A program made the translations under genes and the position numbers. A stretch of DNA of 23,093 bases, from contig CAZWGO010000029.1 in the NCBI GenBank assembly GCA_964633355.1, positions 1 through 23,093 on the forward strand, read 5' to 3'. The stretch is from Micavibrio_B sp964633355 (GTDB lineage Bacteria; Pseudomonadota; Alphaproteobacteria; Micavibrionales; Micavibrionaceae). Every line of letters begins with the position of its first letter. Within the stretch, counting starts at the first letter, position 1. The notes beneath the pieces are model-generated. The model was not told the DNA's origin. It saw nothing but the letters and a program-made list of their open reading frames with translations, and ran no database searches. Below, in pieces: positions 14,068 to 22,765 of this stretch.

Positions 14068-15747
14068 TTAATTTTCCTCTTCATGGGGTTTGATAGAGAT
14101 AATTTCCGCACCCGGAAATGTATCGAATATTTTTCTAACCAGCGGGTCGGCCTTGATGTTCTCCAGCTCCTGCGCTTTGGCCGCCGCGCCTTGAACGGCC
14201 AGTGTCGGCTGGCCCCTTTTGGCGGAAACGGAAACCATCCAGCGCTGATTTGTGATCTCGTTGAGTTTCTTCAAAAGATCGCTCGATAATTTCGGCGGCG
14301 CATTTGCAGTGGTCGAAAACTCGAGAATACCGGCTTCCAACTTTACCAATTCGACATATTGATAAACATTGGTTGCCAAGATCATGGCGCCGTTTTGCTC
14401 GAGCAGCGCGACGACATCCTGTAATGTTCCAAGATTGTTATTTGCAATTGCCACCGGTTCATTCTGCAAGACAGGTGATGCTTTCACTTGCGCCGAAGCA
14501 CCCGACACAAAAGATGACACACCACCACCGGAAGAAGGCGCAGAAGAGCCGCGGGAAGCTGGAGTGGAAACACTGCCACCCTCCTGCAGCTTTTTAACGA
14601 GCGTCGCCGGATCGGGGAGCGTCGATGCATAAGCCAGCCGTATCACTACCATCTCGGCAGCGCTTTGCGGGTTCGACGCGTATTGAACTTCCGTTAAGCC
14701 TTTGAGCAATATCTGCCAGACGCGGCCCAAAACCGGCATAGTGACAGAACCCGCGATTTTTGCCGCTCGTTCTCTTTCCTGTGTCGCCATATTCGGCTCC
14801 ACCGTTTGCGGCGGGGCGGAGATTGCCTGAAATTTGCTCATCAAATGCGTAATATCAAGCAAATCCTGAATGACGCTTGACGGGTCGGCCCCGGCACGAT
14901 AGAGATCAGCCATCATCTCGAGCGCTTTTGGGCATTCACCTTTGAGAATTTCTTCATAGAGATCGAGAAGCTTGGATCGGTCGGCAAGGCCCAGCATATC
15001 GCGAACCTGAATCGTGGTGATCGTACCACCCGCCCCTTGTGCCATAGCTTGATCTAAAATCGATAGGCCGTCACGAACAGAACCGTCGGCGGCGCGGGCG
15101 ATCATCGCTACCGCTTCTTCTTCAATCGTGACTTTCTCCTGTTCCGATACCCATGAATAATATTTGGATAATGTTTCGGCATCGACGCGGCGCAGATTGA
15201 AACGCTGGCAGCGCGACAACACCGTTACCGGCACTTTACGAATTTCGGTCGTCGCGAAAATAAAGATCACATGTGGCGGCGGTTCTTCCAGTGTTTTCAA
15301 AAGCGCGTTGAACGCGTTCTTCGACAACATATGGACTTCATCGATGATATAGACTTTGTATCTAGCCTGCGTCGGGGCATAACGAACGCCATCGAGAATT
15401 TCACGGATATCGTCGATACCCGTTCTGGACGCGGCATCCATTTCCATCACATCCGGATGACGGTCTTCCATGATGGCCTTGCAGATATCGCAATCATCGG
15501 TCGGACCTGTCGTCGGTCCGGCTTTGCCGTCCGGCCCGATATAGTTGAGGGCTCGCGCGATAATCCGCGCCGTCGTGGTTTTTCCGACTCCGCGCACGCC
15601 GGTCAGCATATAGGCGTGAGCAATACGTCCTGTCTCGATCGCGGTTTTAAGCGTACGCACGAGCGCATCTTGACCGATCAATTGGTCAAAATTCTGCGGA
15701 CGGTATTTACGGGCTAAAACGCGGTATTCTTTATGATTTACAGACAT
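14068..15747 (-). CDS. dnaX: DNA polymerase III subunit gamma/tau
   Basis: A 559-residue clamp-loader ATPase that loads the beta clamp and holds the replisome together. The AAA+ core shows Walker A GVRGVGKTT (K56), Walker B IIDEVHML (~135-141) and sensor region LSRCQRF. The clamp-loader collar follows (~250-370), then a low-complexity linker rich in Ser, Gly and Pro (~395-425) and a tau-type C-terminal domain to PGAEIISIKPHEEEN. The zinc module, which has four Cys in E. coli, shows only C86 and C89 (DDCDICKAI). Start ATG 15747 precedes the conserved RVLARKYRPQNFDQLIGQ. It lies downstream of ffs and just ahead of ybaB. Confidence 0.96.
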   Translation of the reverse strand: MSVNHKEYRVLARKYRPQNFDQLIGQDALVRTLKTAIETGRIAHAYMLTGVRGVGKTTTARIIARALNYIGPDGKAGPTTGPTDDCDICKAIMEDRHPDVMEMDAASRTGIDDIREILDGVRYAPTQARYKVYIIDEVHMLSKNAFNALLKTLEEPPPHVIFIFATTEIRKVPVTVLSRCQRFNLRRVDAETLSKYYSWVSEQEKVTIEEEAVAMIARAADGSVRDGLSILDQAMAQGAGGTITTIQVRDMLGLADRSKLLDLYEEILKGECPKALEMMADLYRAGADPSSVIQDLLDITHLMSKFQAISAPPQTVEPNMATQERERAAKIAGSVTMPVLGRVWQILLKGLTEVQYASNPQSAAEMVVIRLAYASTLPDPATLVKKLQEGGSVSTPASRGSSAPSSGGGVSSFVSGASAQVKASPVLQNEPVAIANNNLGTLQDVVALLEQNGAMILATNVYQYVELVKLEAGILEFSTTANAPPKLSSDLLKKLNEITNQRWMVSVSAKRGQPTLAVQGAAAKAQELENIKADPLVRKIFDTFPGAEIISIKPHEEEN

Positions 15748-15790
15748 GATTGATTTTTAAAGCGATTCTGCGCCCTTGTCTCTGATAAAG

Positions 15791-15810
15791 GTGGACATGT
15801 CCACGGGACA
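15791..15810. promoter_or_regulatory. Overlapping palindromes between ffs and dnaX
   Basis: A perfect 14-base palindrome GTGGACATGTCCAC (15791-15804) overlaps a second inverted pair TGTCC-ACG-GGACA (15798-15810), so half-sites run GGACA, TGTCC, GGACA. It sits in the dnaX leader, 44 bases before the ATG. It could be an operator, an RNA hairpin ending ffs, or an RNase processing site. Confidence 0.45.
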
Positions 15811-15822
15811 AAGAAAGTAAGT

Positions 15823-15918
15823 GGAAGGCCGGACGCAAAACCCGGAAAAAATTCGGTGCGGCTGCTGCCTCTCGGCCCTGACCGGATTAGCGATATTCCC
15901 GCCTCTGGCCGACCTTCC
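15823..15918 (-). ncRNA. ffs: Signal recognition particle RNA, 4.5S type
   Basis: On the minus strand the region holds the SRP domain IV core: GGTCAGG, a GCC-GAGA-GGC hairpin cap and AGCAGCC, which fits the Ffh-binding internal loops and a GNRA tetraloop. The ends GGAAGGTCGG and CCGGCCTTCC pair over about 10 bp with one wobble, closing a ~96-nucleotide hairpin of bacterial 4.5S size. With Ffh it targets nascent membrane proteins to the translocon. Position directly before dnaX is common. The ends are set from pairing and could be off by a few bases. Confidence 0.9.
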
Positions 15919-15925
15919 GGTGAGT

Positions 15926-15954
15926 GATATAGACCATTGAGGCCTCGGAAGCAA
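15926..15954 (-). promoter_or_regulatory. ffs promoter
   Basis: TTGCTT (15954-15949), 17 bases, TATATC (15931-15926), with a predicted start about 7 bases on at the 5' end of the 4.5S hairpin. It lies immediately after the RND pump stop, giving ffs its own promoter. Confidence 0.65.
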
Positions 15955-15962
15955 ATAGAACC

Positions 15963-18900
15963 TTAAACAACGGAAACAGGCCTGTTTTCTTCTGTATGAA
16001 CGCTGTGATCCCGCGCCAGATAAGAATAGACAGTCGGGATAACAAAAAGCGTGAAAAACGTCCCGACCGACATCCCGCCGACGATAACCCAGCCGATCGA
16101 CTGGCGGGTTTCCGCGCCTGCACCTTCTGCCAAAGCCAGAGGAATAGCTCCCAAAACCATGGCTCCTGTCGTCATTAAAATCGGGCGCAGGCGAAGGGCC
16201 GCTGCCTCCGTGACCGCAGTAATACGGTCCTTGCCCTGTTCCTGCAAATGGTTCGAGACTTCGACGATCAAAATTCCGTGCTTCGTGATAAGACCGATAA
16301 GTGTCACGAGGCCGATCTGGCTATAGACATTCAAGGTTCCATCAGTCAGGAAAATCGCCAGCAGCGCACCCGACATCGAAAGCGGAACGGTCAGCATAAT
16401 GATAAACGGGTCTTTGAAACTTTCAAATTGCGCGGCAAGCACCAGATAGATAAAGCCGAGCGCCAGTACAAACGTCATCAGTAAACTGTTGCTGGATTTT
16501 TTAAACTCTCGGCTCTCGCCATTGTAATCGATTTGCGCATTGGCCGGCAAAATCTCCTCGGCGGTGGTTTGCAAATGATCTAATACCTCGCCAAGTGAAT
16601 ACCCATCGCTTAAATTTCCTGTCAGGGTAATCGCGCGCAGCTTATTGAAGTGGGTCAATTCTCGCGGTGCCACCGATTCCGACACTTTTACCAAATTAGA
16701 CAACGGGATCATTTCGTCATTATTCCCGCGGACGTAAATATTGGTAATATCCTGCGGGTTCTGACGGTCGACATCTTCTATCTGGACTATAACCTCATAT
16801 TGCTTGCCTTCACGCTTGAAACGCGTGACTTGCCGCCCGCCCAGCATCGTTTCCATCGTACGGCCAAGCACAGCGGCATCAAGACCCAGATCAGATGTTT
16901 TCTCGCGATCAACTTCAACGCGCAATTGCGGCTTATTGAGCTTCAGATCGGTTTCCGGCGCTTGCAAACCCGGATAATCGCTGACACGGTCGATAATCTC
17001 CTGCGCCCATTTATCAATCTCGGGATAACTGGCCGACGACATGATAACCATCTGGACAGGCTTTGATCCACCGCGCTGGCCAAGCGATGGCGGATTGCTT
17101 GGAAAGGCCACCATACCGGCAATGTTCTTCATCTTCGGCATCAGCTCGGATGTCATTTCCTGTTGCTTGCGGTCGCGCTCGGACCAATCCACCATACGGG
17201 TAATAACGCGGGCATTCGAGACAAGCGGCGATCCGACAATCGCGAAGATACGATCCACTTCGGGAATTTGATCGACCAGCTCCTCGATTTGCTGCACATA
17301 TTTATCTGTATATTCAAGCGAAGCGCCTTCCGGTCCGTTGGCGATAGAGATAATCGTTCCGCGGTCTTCAAGGGGAGCTAATTCTGACGGGATAAGCGTA
17401 AATAGAAAAGCGCCGCCAGCCGCAACGGCCAAGGCGATAAGCAATACAACAGGCCGCACAGCCATTGTTTTTTGAAGCGACTTATCATACCCCGAGCCGA
17501 TCCGGTTTAGAATGCGTTCGCTGAAATTATAAAACCAGTTATGTTTTGTTTCATGCTTCAAGAGCCGTGAGCACATCATCGGCGTCAACGACAAAGCGAC
17601 GAAGCCGGACACGATTACCGAACCCGCGAGCGTCAAAGCGAACTCGGTAAATAATCGCCCGGTGCGCCCCTCCATGAAACCGATCGGCGCATATACCGCG
17701 GCCAGCGTAATCGTCATCGCGATAACCGCGAAGGTAATTTCCTTGGCACCGACAATACCGGCGTCAATCGGCTTCATGCCTTCTTCAATATGGCGGTAGA
17801 TATTTTCCAGCATGACAATCGCGTCATCGACGACAAGGCCGATGGCCAAAACCATCGCCAGCAAGGTCAGCGTATTGATACTGAAACCAAAAGCCAGCAT
17901 CATGGCGCAGCATCCGATGAGAGAGATCGGAATCGTCACCAGCGGAATAATCGTCGCCCGCACCGTTCTTAGAAAGAAGAAAACGACCAGCGCGACGAGA
18001 ATAGCCGCTTCGATAATCGTATGATAAACGGATTTGATAGATTCCGCGATAAAGATGGAAGAGTCGTAAGCCACTTGGGCCTTCATTCCATCAGGTAAAT
18101 TCCGCTCGATCTCCGGCAGAACGTCATACATCGCCTTGGAGACATCAAGCGGGTTGGATGTCGATTGCTTAACGATACCGATGCCAATAGCGCTTTTGCG
18201 ATTGAAGCGTGTAATACGGCGGTCGTCTTCAGCGCCGAGTTCTATTCTGGCTACATCGCGCAGGCGAACCGGATAATTTTCATTTTGCCGGACGATCAAT
18301 TCTTCGAATTGCGCAACGCTGCGCATATCGGTTTCAGAGAGAACGGAAAATTCGCGCCCCGAGCTTTCAATGCGCCCTGCCGGAATTTCGACATTCTGCG
18401 CTTGTAGCGCATCCTCGATATCCTGCGTCGTTAAATTATAAGCGGCAAGACGCGCTCGATCCAGCCAGATTCGCATGGCCCATTTACGCTCACCGCCCAA
18501 TGTGACTTCCGCAACGCCGGGCAGTGTTTGCAATTTGTCTTTAATAAATCGGTCGGCGTAATCGGAAACTTCCAGCTGAGTATGCTTCTCGCTCGATAAA
18601 GCGATCCAGATAATCGGCTGTGCATCCGCTTCAACTTTGGCCGTGATGGGTTCGTCGATTTCATCCGGCAGTAATCTGCGGGTTCGCCCGACGCGGTCGC
18701 GCACGTCATTGGCAGCGATATCGATATCACGGTCGATTTTGAACGTTACCGTGATCTGGCTGCGCTCTTCGCGGCTCGACGAGGTGATATACTCGATGCC
18801 TTCGATACCGGAGAGTGAATCTTCCAAAGGCTGGGTGATCTGGCTCTCGATAATTTCAGCGGACGCACCGGGATAAGTTGTCGTCACCGTGACAATTGGT

Positions 18901-19025
18901 TCATCGATCTCCGGATATTCCCGCACCGTCAGCCGGTCGTAAGAGATAAGGCCGATCAAGACCAGCATCAGGCTCATGACAATCGCGAAGACAGGACGGC
19001 GGATAGAAATTAGCGGCAAACTCAT
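15963..19025 (-). CDS. RND efflux pump permease, HAE-1 family
   Basis: A 1020-residue inner-membrane proton-driven exporter of the AcrB type. It begins MSLPLISIRRPVFAIVMSLM (helix 1), a first large periplasmic loop (~30-335) carries the porter domains, and helices 2-6 follow. Proton-relay Asp residues are D400-D401 in LAIGLVVDDAIVMLENIYRH. A second loop (~560-860) and the C-terminal helices with LVTLIGLITKHGILIVEVSN complete the duplicated architecture. Length is typical. Its ATG overlaps the adaptor stop by 4 bases (ATGA), so the two are one operon. No TolC-type outer-membrane gene is present; the pump may share one encoded elsewhere. Substrates cannot be deduced. Confidence 0.95.
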   Translation of the reverse strand: MSLPLISIRRPVFAIVMSLMLVLIGLISYDRLTVREYPEIDEPIVTVTTTYPGASAEIIESQITQPLEDSLSGIEGIEYITSSSREERSQITVTFKIDRDIDIAANDVRDRVGRTRRLLPDEIDEPITAKVEADAQPIIWIALSSEKHTQLEVSDYADRFIKDKLQTLPGVAEVTLGGERKWAMRIWLDRARLAAYNLTTQDIEDALQAQNVEIPAGRIESSGREFSVLSETDMRSVAQFEELIVRQNENYPVRLRDVARIELGAEDDRRITRFNRKSAIGIGIVKQSTSNPLDVSKAMYDVLPEIERNLPDGMKAQVAYDSSIFIAESIKSVYHTIIEAAILVALVVFFFLRTVRATIIPLVTIPISLIGCCAMMLAFGFSINTLTLLAMVLAIGLVVDDAIVMLENIYRHIEEGMKPIDAGIVGAKEITFAVIAMTITLAAVYAPIGFMEGRTGRLFTEFALTLAGSVIVSGFVALSLTPMMCSRLLKHETKHNWFYNFSERILNRIGSGYDKSLQKTMAVRPVVLLIALAVAAGGAFLFTLIPSELAPLEDRGTIISIANGPEGASLEYTDKYVQQIEELVDQIPEVDRIFAIVGSPLVSNARVITRMVDWSERDRKQQEMTSELMPKMKNIAGMVAFPSNPPSLGQRGGSKPVQMVIMSSASYPEIDKWAQEIIDRVSDYPGLQAPETDLKLNKPQLRVEVDREKTSDLGLDAAVLGRTMETMLGGRQVTRFKREGKQYEVIVQIEDVDRQNPQDITNIYVRGNNDEMIPLSNLVKVSESVAPRELTHFNKLRAITLTGNLSDGYSLGEVLDHLQTTAEEILPANAQIDYNGESREFKKSSNSLLMTFVLALGFIYLVLAAQFESFKDPFIIMLTVPLSMSGALLAIFLTDGTLNVYSQIGLVTLIGLITKHGILIVEVSNHLQEQGKDRITAVTEAAALRLRPILMTTGAMVLGAIPLALAEGAGAETRQSIGWVIVGGMSVGTFFTLFVIPTVYSYLARDHSVHTEENRPVSVV

Positions 19026-20104
19026 TGTGCCGCCGCCTTGTTATTATCTTCTAAAATCTTGATTTTCGAATTAGGCCTGATCTTCATCTGACCTGCCGTA
19101 ACGACCTGATCCCCTGCTTTCAAACCTTTGACGATCTCGACCTGACCGCCTCTGCGCAGACCTGTTTCGACCTCAGTTGAAATAACCTGATCGCCGTTGA
19201 CCTTCAGAACGAATTGTTTCGATCCTTCCGGCACCAATGCTTCTTCCGGCACCAAAAGCGCGTTATCTGTCTGGCCCAAGGTCAGCTGAACGCGCGCAAA
19301 CAAACCCGGGCGCAAGAACATGTCAGCATTCGGCAATTTTGCCCGCAAGACGATCGTCCGGCCATTCACATCGACGAGAGGATCGATGGCATAAACTTCG
19401 CCACGGAATTTCTTGTCAGCAAAAGCATCGACCGTGATCTCGATGGCCTGCCCCGGCTTTACCTCTGCCAGATACATTTCCGGCAATTTAAAATCCACCT
19501 TCAAAGGATCGATACTCTCTATGTTGACCAGATCCTGACCGATATCAACATAATCTCCAAGACTGATACGTCGCAAACCCGCCACGCCATCGAAAGGCGC
19601 ACGAATAGTTGTCTTATCAAGGCGGGCTTTCGTCAGATCGACAGCCGCCTGATCCGTATCCCGCTTGGCCAAAGCTTCGTCACGCGTTGAACCGCTTTCG
19701 GCATCCTGGGCAAACAGGCGCTGCGCCCGCTCGTAATTCGTTTTGCTTAAAGTCAGGCTGGTTTGCATCTGCGCAAGTTCTGCCTTGGCAATGACGTCGT
19801 CAAGCTGGACGAGCGGTGCATCCTTGGCAACTTTCGATCCCTCTTCAAACAGTATTTTTGTAACACGTCCCGCGATCTCGGGGCGCAGCATAACGGATTC
19901 ATTGGAGGCCAGATTGCCGACCGCTTCCACCCTGCGCTCTATTTTGCCGGTTTTGACGGTTACGGCTTCCACGGCCACGGCTTGCGCCGCGCCTCTTTGA
20001 TCAGGATTTTTAGCTTGAGCATTTCCGGGCTTTTCCGAATACAGGTACAAACCGGCCCCGACGGCCAGCGCGATAATGCCGGTAGTGATAAATTTCTTCT
20101 TCAT
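19022..20104 (-). CDS. RND periplasmic adaptor (membrane fusion protein)
   Basis: 360 residues linking the RND permease to an outer-membrane channel. An N-terminal hydrophobic anchor or signal (FITTGIIALAVGAGLYLYS) without a lipobox Cys is followed by the first lipoyl half (GNLASNESVMLRPEIAGRVT, EEGSKVAKDAPLVQLDD), an alpha hairpin (~105-155), the second lipoyl half (TTIRAPFDGVAGLRRISLGDYVDIGQ), a beta-barrel domain and a membrane-proximal domain ending KAGDQVVTAGQMKIRPNSKI. It is the first gene of the pump operon. The ribosome site is weak. No linked regulator is visible, so control is unknown. Confidence 0.94.
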   Translation of the reverse strand: MKKKFITTGIIALAVGAGLYLYSEKPGNAQAKNPDQRGAAQAVAVEAVTVKTGKIERRVEAVGNLASNESVMLRPEIAGRVTKILFEEGSKVAKDAPLVQLDDVIAKAELAQMQTSLTLSKTNYERAQRLFAQDAESGSTRDEALAKRDTDQAAVDLTKARLDKTTIRAPFDGVAGLRRISLGDYVDIGQDLVNIESIDPLKVDFKLPEMYLAEVKPGQAIEITVDAFADKKFRGEVYAIDPLVDVNGRTIVLRAKLPNADMFLRPGLFARVQLTLGQTDNALLVPEEALVPEGSKQFVLKVNGDQVISTEVETGLRRGGQVEIVKGLKAGDQVVTAGQMKIRPNSKIKILEDNNKAAAQ

Positions 20105-20369
20105 TAAAACCCAGAAAACTTAAAAGAGATGAATAGATAAATGCCTTAAAATCGTGTAATTTCAATAGAATAGATTTTATTTACCTGATTGTCTTTCGGG
20201 CATGACTCTATAATAGTTACATCTTAATCCATTTAGACTGCCCATTGCTCGCCCCGCCCCTTTAAAACTTGTTTTTCAGTAAATTATGCAAGATTTTTGT
20301 TTTCATAACGATCTTTATAGTGTTTAAGTAACTTGCTCAAAATTTGCGTTACTTTTTGAAAGACAGATC
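20105..20369. other. Divergent intergenic region, efflux operon / secreted protease
   Basis: 265 AT-rich bases without an RNA gene that I can recognise. A 7-bp inverted repeat AAGTAAC (20326-20332) and GTTACTT (20348-20354) lies 15 bases before the protease ATG and could be an operator or leader hairpin. TATAGT at 20316-20321 resembles a -10 box but lacks a clear -35 partner. Confidence 0.4.
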
Positions 20370-22601
20370 ATGACCAAAGCCATACCTTCAGACCCATATT
20401 TAAACGGACTTTCTATATATGAATGGTATGCCATAGGGACATGGGGCCTTCATACGGACAGGGTATGGAAGGACTATACGGGTTCCGGCGTGAAAGTCGC
20501 GGTCGTCGATGACGGGTTTCAATATACACATCCCGAACTTGCGGCGAATTACAGGACGGATCTGGACTGGGATACCGTTACCAATACGGCTAATGCCCTT
20601 GGCCTGGCTGACAACAATCATGGAACGCCTGTCATGGGCATCATTACAGCCGACGACAACGGGACAGGCTCGGTCGGCATTGCCTTTGATGCGCAAACTT
20701 ACGGTATTCGCATCGACTATGGCTTTTCCACGAAGCTTTCCGACACGGTCGAAGCTTTCGAACATGCCCTGAAAAGTGGCGCTGATATCGTCAATAGCAG
20801 TTGGGGGTATAGTGGGGCTTTTTCCGATAATAACAAAATCGATCTGGAAGAAATAAATTACGCAGATATCACCGGCGCCATGAAAGACCTGGCAGATCAG
20901 GGACGCGACGGGCTTGGCACAAATATGATCTTCGCTGCCGGTAATGAACGCGGCGAAGGCGATAACGCCAATTACCACAATTTGCAAAACAGTATCTATG
21001 CGATAACGGTAGCCGCCATTACCGAAGATGGGACTTATGCGGATTTCAGCAATGCCGGCGCCAATATTCTTGTTTCCGCCGGCGGCCAGAGAATCATAAC
21101 AACCGATAAAACAGGCGATGAAGGCTTCTTCTCGACTGATTACGTTTATTTCAGCGGCACGTCAGCAGCAACGCCGGTTATAAGCGGCTTAGTCGCGCTC
21201 ATGCTCGAAGCCAATCCTGATCTCGGCTGGCGCGATGTTCAGGAAATCCTCGCCTATTCCACTCAGTTCAACGACGAACAAAGCAGCGGATGGAGTTACA
21301 ACGGTGCCGGGAACTGGAACGGAGGCGGCCTGCATTTCAATCACGATTACGGGTTTGGCGCGGCGGATGCCTACACCGCCATTCGCCTTGCGGAAAGCTG
21401 GACCTTACAACAAACCAGCGCCAACATGGTCGAACTTTCCTCACCAGAACAGCTAAGCAACTTGGCTATCACAGGGGTGTCTGGAACGGGCACCATTACC
21501 GCCACTGTCGACGTTCAGGACGATATATCGATTGATCACGTTCTTATCGATCTGGATATAACGCATGACCGCGTCGGAGATTTGAAAATCACGCTGGTCA
21601 GTCCATCCGGAATGGAAAGCGTTCTGATAGATCGTCCCGAAAACGGCGAATTTACAGGAAACGACGGCGTCAAGGGACTGGAGTTTACAACGACCTCTGT
21701 TGCCTATTGGGGAGAAGATACCGCCGGAACATGGAGCCTTCGCATCGAAGATAGCGTGAGCGGAAACACCGGCACGCTCAATAGCTGGAAACTATCTTTT
21801 GCAGGCGACGAGATGACGAATGATAACCTGTATGTCTACACGGACGATTTTGCCAAGGTTGCCGATGACGGTTTCCATTCACAAATCATGACCGATACGG
21901 ACGGCGGAACCGATACCATAAACGTCGCTTCGGTGAGCAGAGATACAAGCGTTGATTTCACATTTGGCGCGGCGCTGATCACCGATATATATGTCGGCGT
22001 AGGAAAGGCTACGATGATCGAAAATATTCTGGCCGGTGACGGCGATGATTATTTAAGCGGCAATGAGGCCGCCAATTTCGTTAGCGGCGGGCGCGGGAAT
22101 GATGTCATTCATGGGCGGGACGGTCACGACATTCTGGAAGGCGATGATGGTGACGATTACATCCATGCCGGCACTGGCAACGATATGCTGTATGGCGGTT
22201 ACGGCAATGACATCCTCGATGGCGGCGACGGCGATGATCTTTTGATCGGCGGTATTGGCGCGGATAAACTTACAGGCGGCGGCGGACGCGATATCTATGG
22301 CTTTACGTCCATGGAAGGTGGAGCCGATACGATCTTCGGTCTTACCCGCGGCGGTACGGAGGCAGATTTTATCAATATTACGGACCTACTTGAAGGATAC
22401 GATCCGCTTTCAAGCCTGATTTCCGATTTTGTTCAGGTTATGCAGTCCGGTATCAAAGGCATTGTCTCTGTCAATGCTGATGGGATCGGCAATGATTTCA
22501 CAGCCATCGCTGAAGTTTGGGGCACATCTCTTACAGGTGCCAATGCGCAGGATCTTCTGAGCGAAGGCACTCTCATCGCTGATAAATCCCTAATCGGTTA
22601 G
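20370..22601 (+). CDS. Secreted kexin/subtilisin-type protease with P domain and RTX repeats
   Basis: 743 residues. The N-terminus (PSDPYLNGLSIYEWYAIGTW) resembles the mature start of kexin-type enzymes, with no signal peptide and no evident propeptide. The S8 catalytic triad is D47 (VAVVDDGF), H84 (NNHGTPVMGI) and S265 (FSGTSAATPV), with oxyanion N192 (AAGNERG). A P/homoB domain follows at ~370-480 (DHVLIDLDITHDRVGDLKIT and TAGTWSLRIEDSVSGNTG). Calcium-binding RTX nonapeptides GGxGxDxLx run from ~555 to 640. The last ~75 residues (DFINITDLLEGYDPLSS to LLSEGTLIA) match a type I secretion C-terminal target of the VCA0849 kind. It is probably exported by an ABC system not encoded here and folded by outside calcium. 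Acidic composition fits this. Confidence 0.93.
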   Translation: MTKAIPSDPYLNGLSIYEWYAIGTWGLHTDRVWKDYTGSGVKVAVVDDGFQYTHPELAANYRTDLDWDTVTNTANALGLADNNHGTPVMGIITADDNGTGSVGIAFDAQTYGIRIDYGFSTKLSDTVEAFEHALKSGADIVNSSWGYSGAFSDNNKIDLEEINYADITGAMKDLADQGRDGLGTNMIFAAGNERGEGDNANYHNLQNSIYAITVAAITEDGTYADFSNAGANILVSAGGQRIITTDKTGDEGFFSTDYVYFSGTSAATPVISGLVALMLEANPDLGWRDVQEILAYSTQFNDEQSSGWSYNGAGNWNGGGLHFNHDYGFGAADAYTAIRLAESWTLQQTSANMVELSSPEQLSNLAITGVSGTGTITATVDVQDDISIDHVLIDLDITHDRVGDLKITLVSPSGMESVLIDRPENGEFTGNDGVKGLEFTTTSVAYWGEDTAGTWSLRIEDSVSGNTGTLNSWKLSFAGDEMTNDNLYVYTDDFAKVADDGFHSQIMTDTDGGTDTINVASVSRDTSVDFTFGAALITDIYVGVGKATMIENILAGDGDDYLSGNEAANFVSGGRGNDVIHGRDGHDILEGDDGDDYIHAGTGNDMLYGGYGNDILDGGDGDDLLIGGIGADKLTGGGGRDIYGFTSMEGGADTIFGLTRGGTEADFINITDLLEGYDPLSSLISDFVQVMQSGIKGIVSVNADGIGNDFTAIAEVWGTSLTGANAQDLLSEGTLIADKSLIG

Positions 22602-22605
22602 GTCT

Positions 22606-22655
22606 TGCCACAGCACATATATTAAGCCTTTGATAAATATGGCTTTATTGTGGCA
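22606..22655 (+). terminator. Possible nested hairpin after the protease gene
   Basis: TGCCACA (22606-22612) pairs with TGTGGCA (22649-22655), and AAGCC (22624-22628) with GGCTT (22641-22645) inside. It begins 4 bases after the stop. A short AATTTT stretch follows rather than a clean T-run, so termination is uncertain. Confidence 0.4.
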
Positions 22656-22765
22656 GCTAATTTTCATCTATCTAATATATTGATTTAGCTAAAAAAATTT
22701 CTTGCCTGAAATTATTTTTAATATTATGTTAATGCATAATTTAATTCTACTAATAGAGGTGTCAT

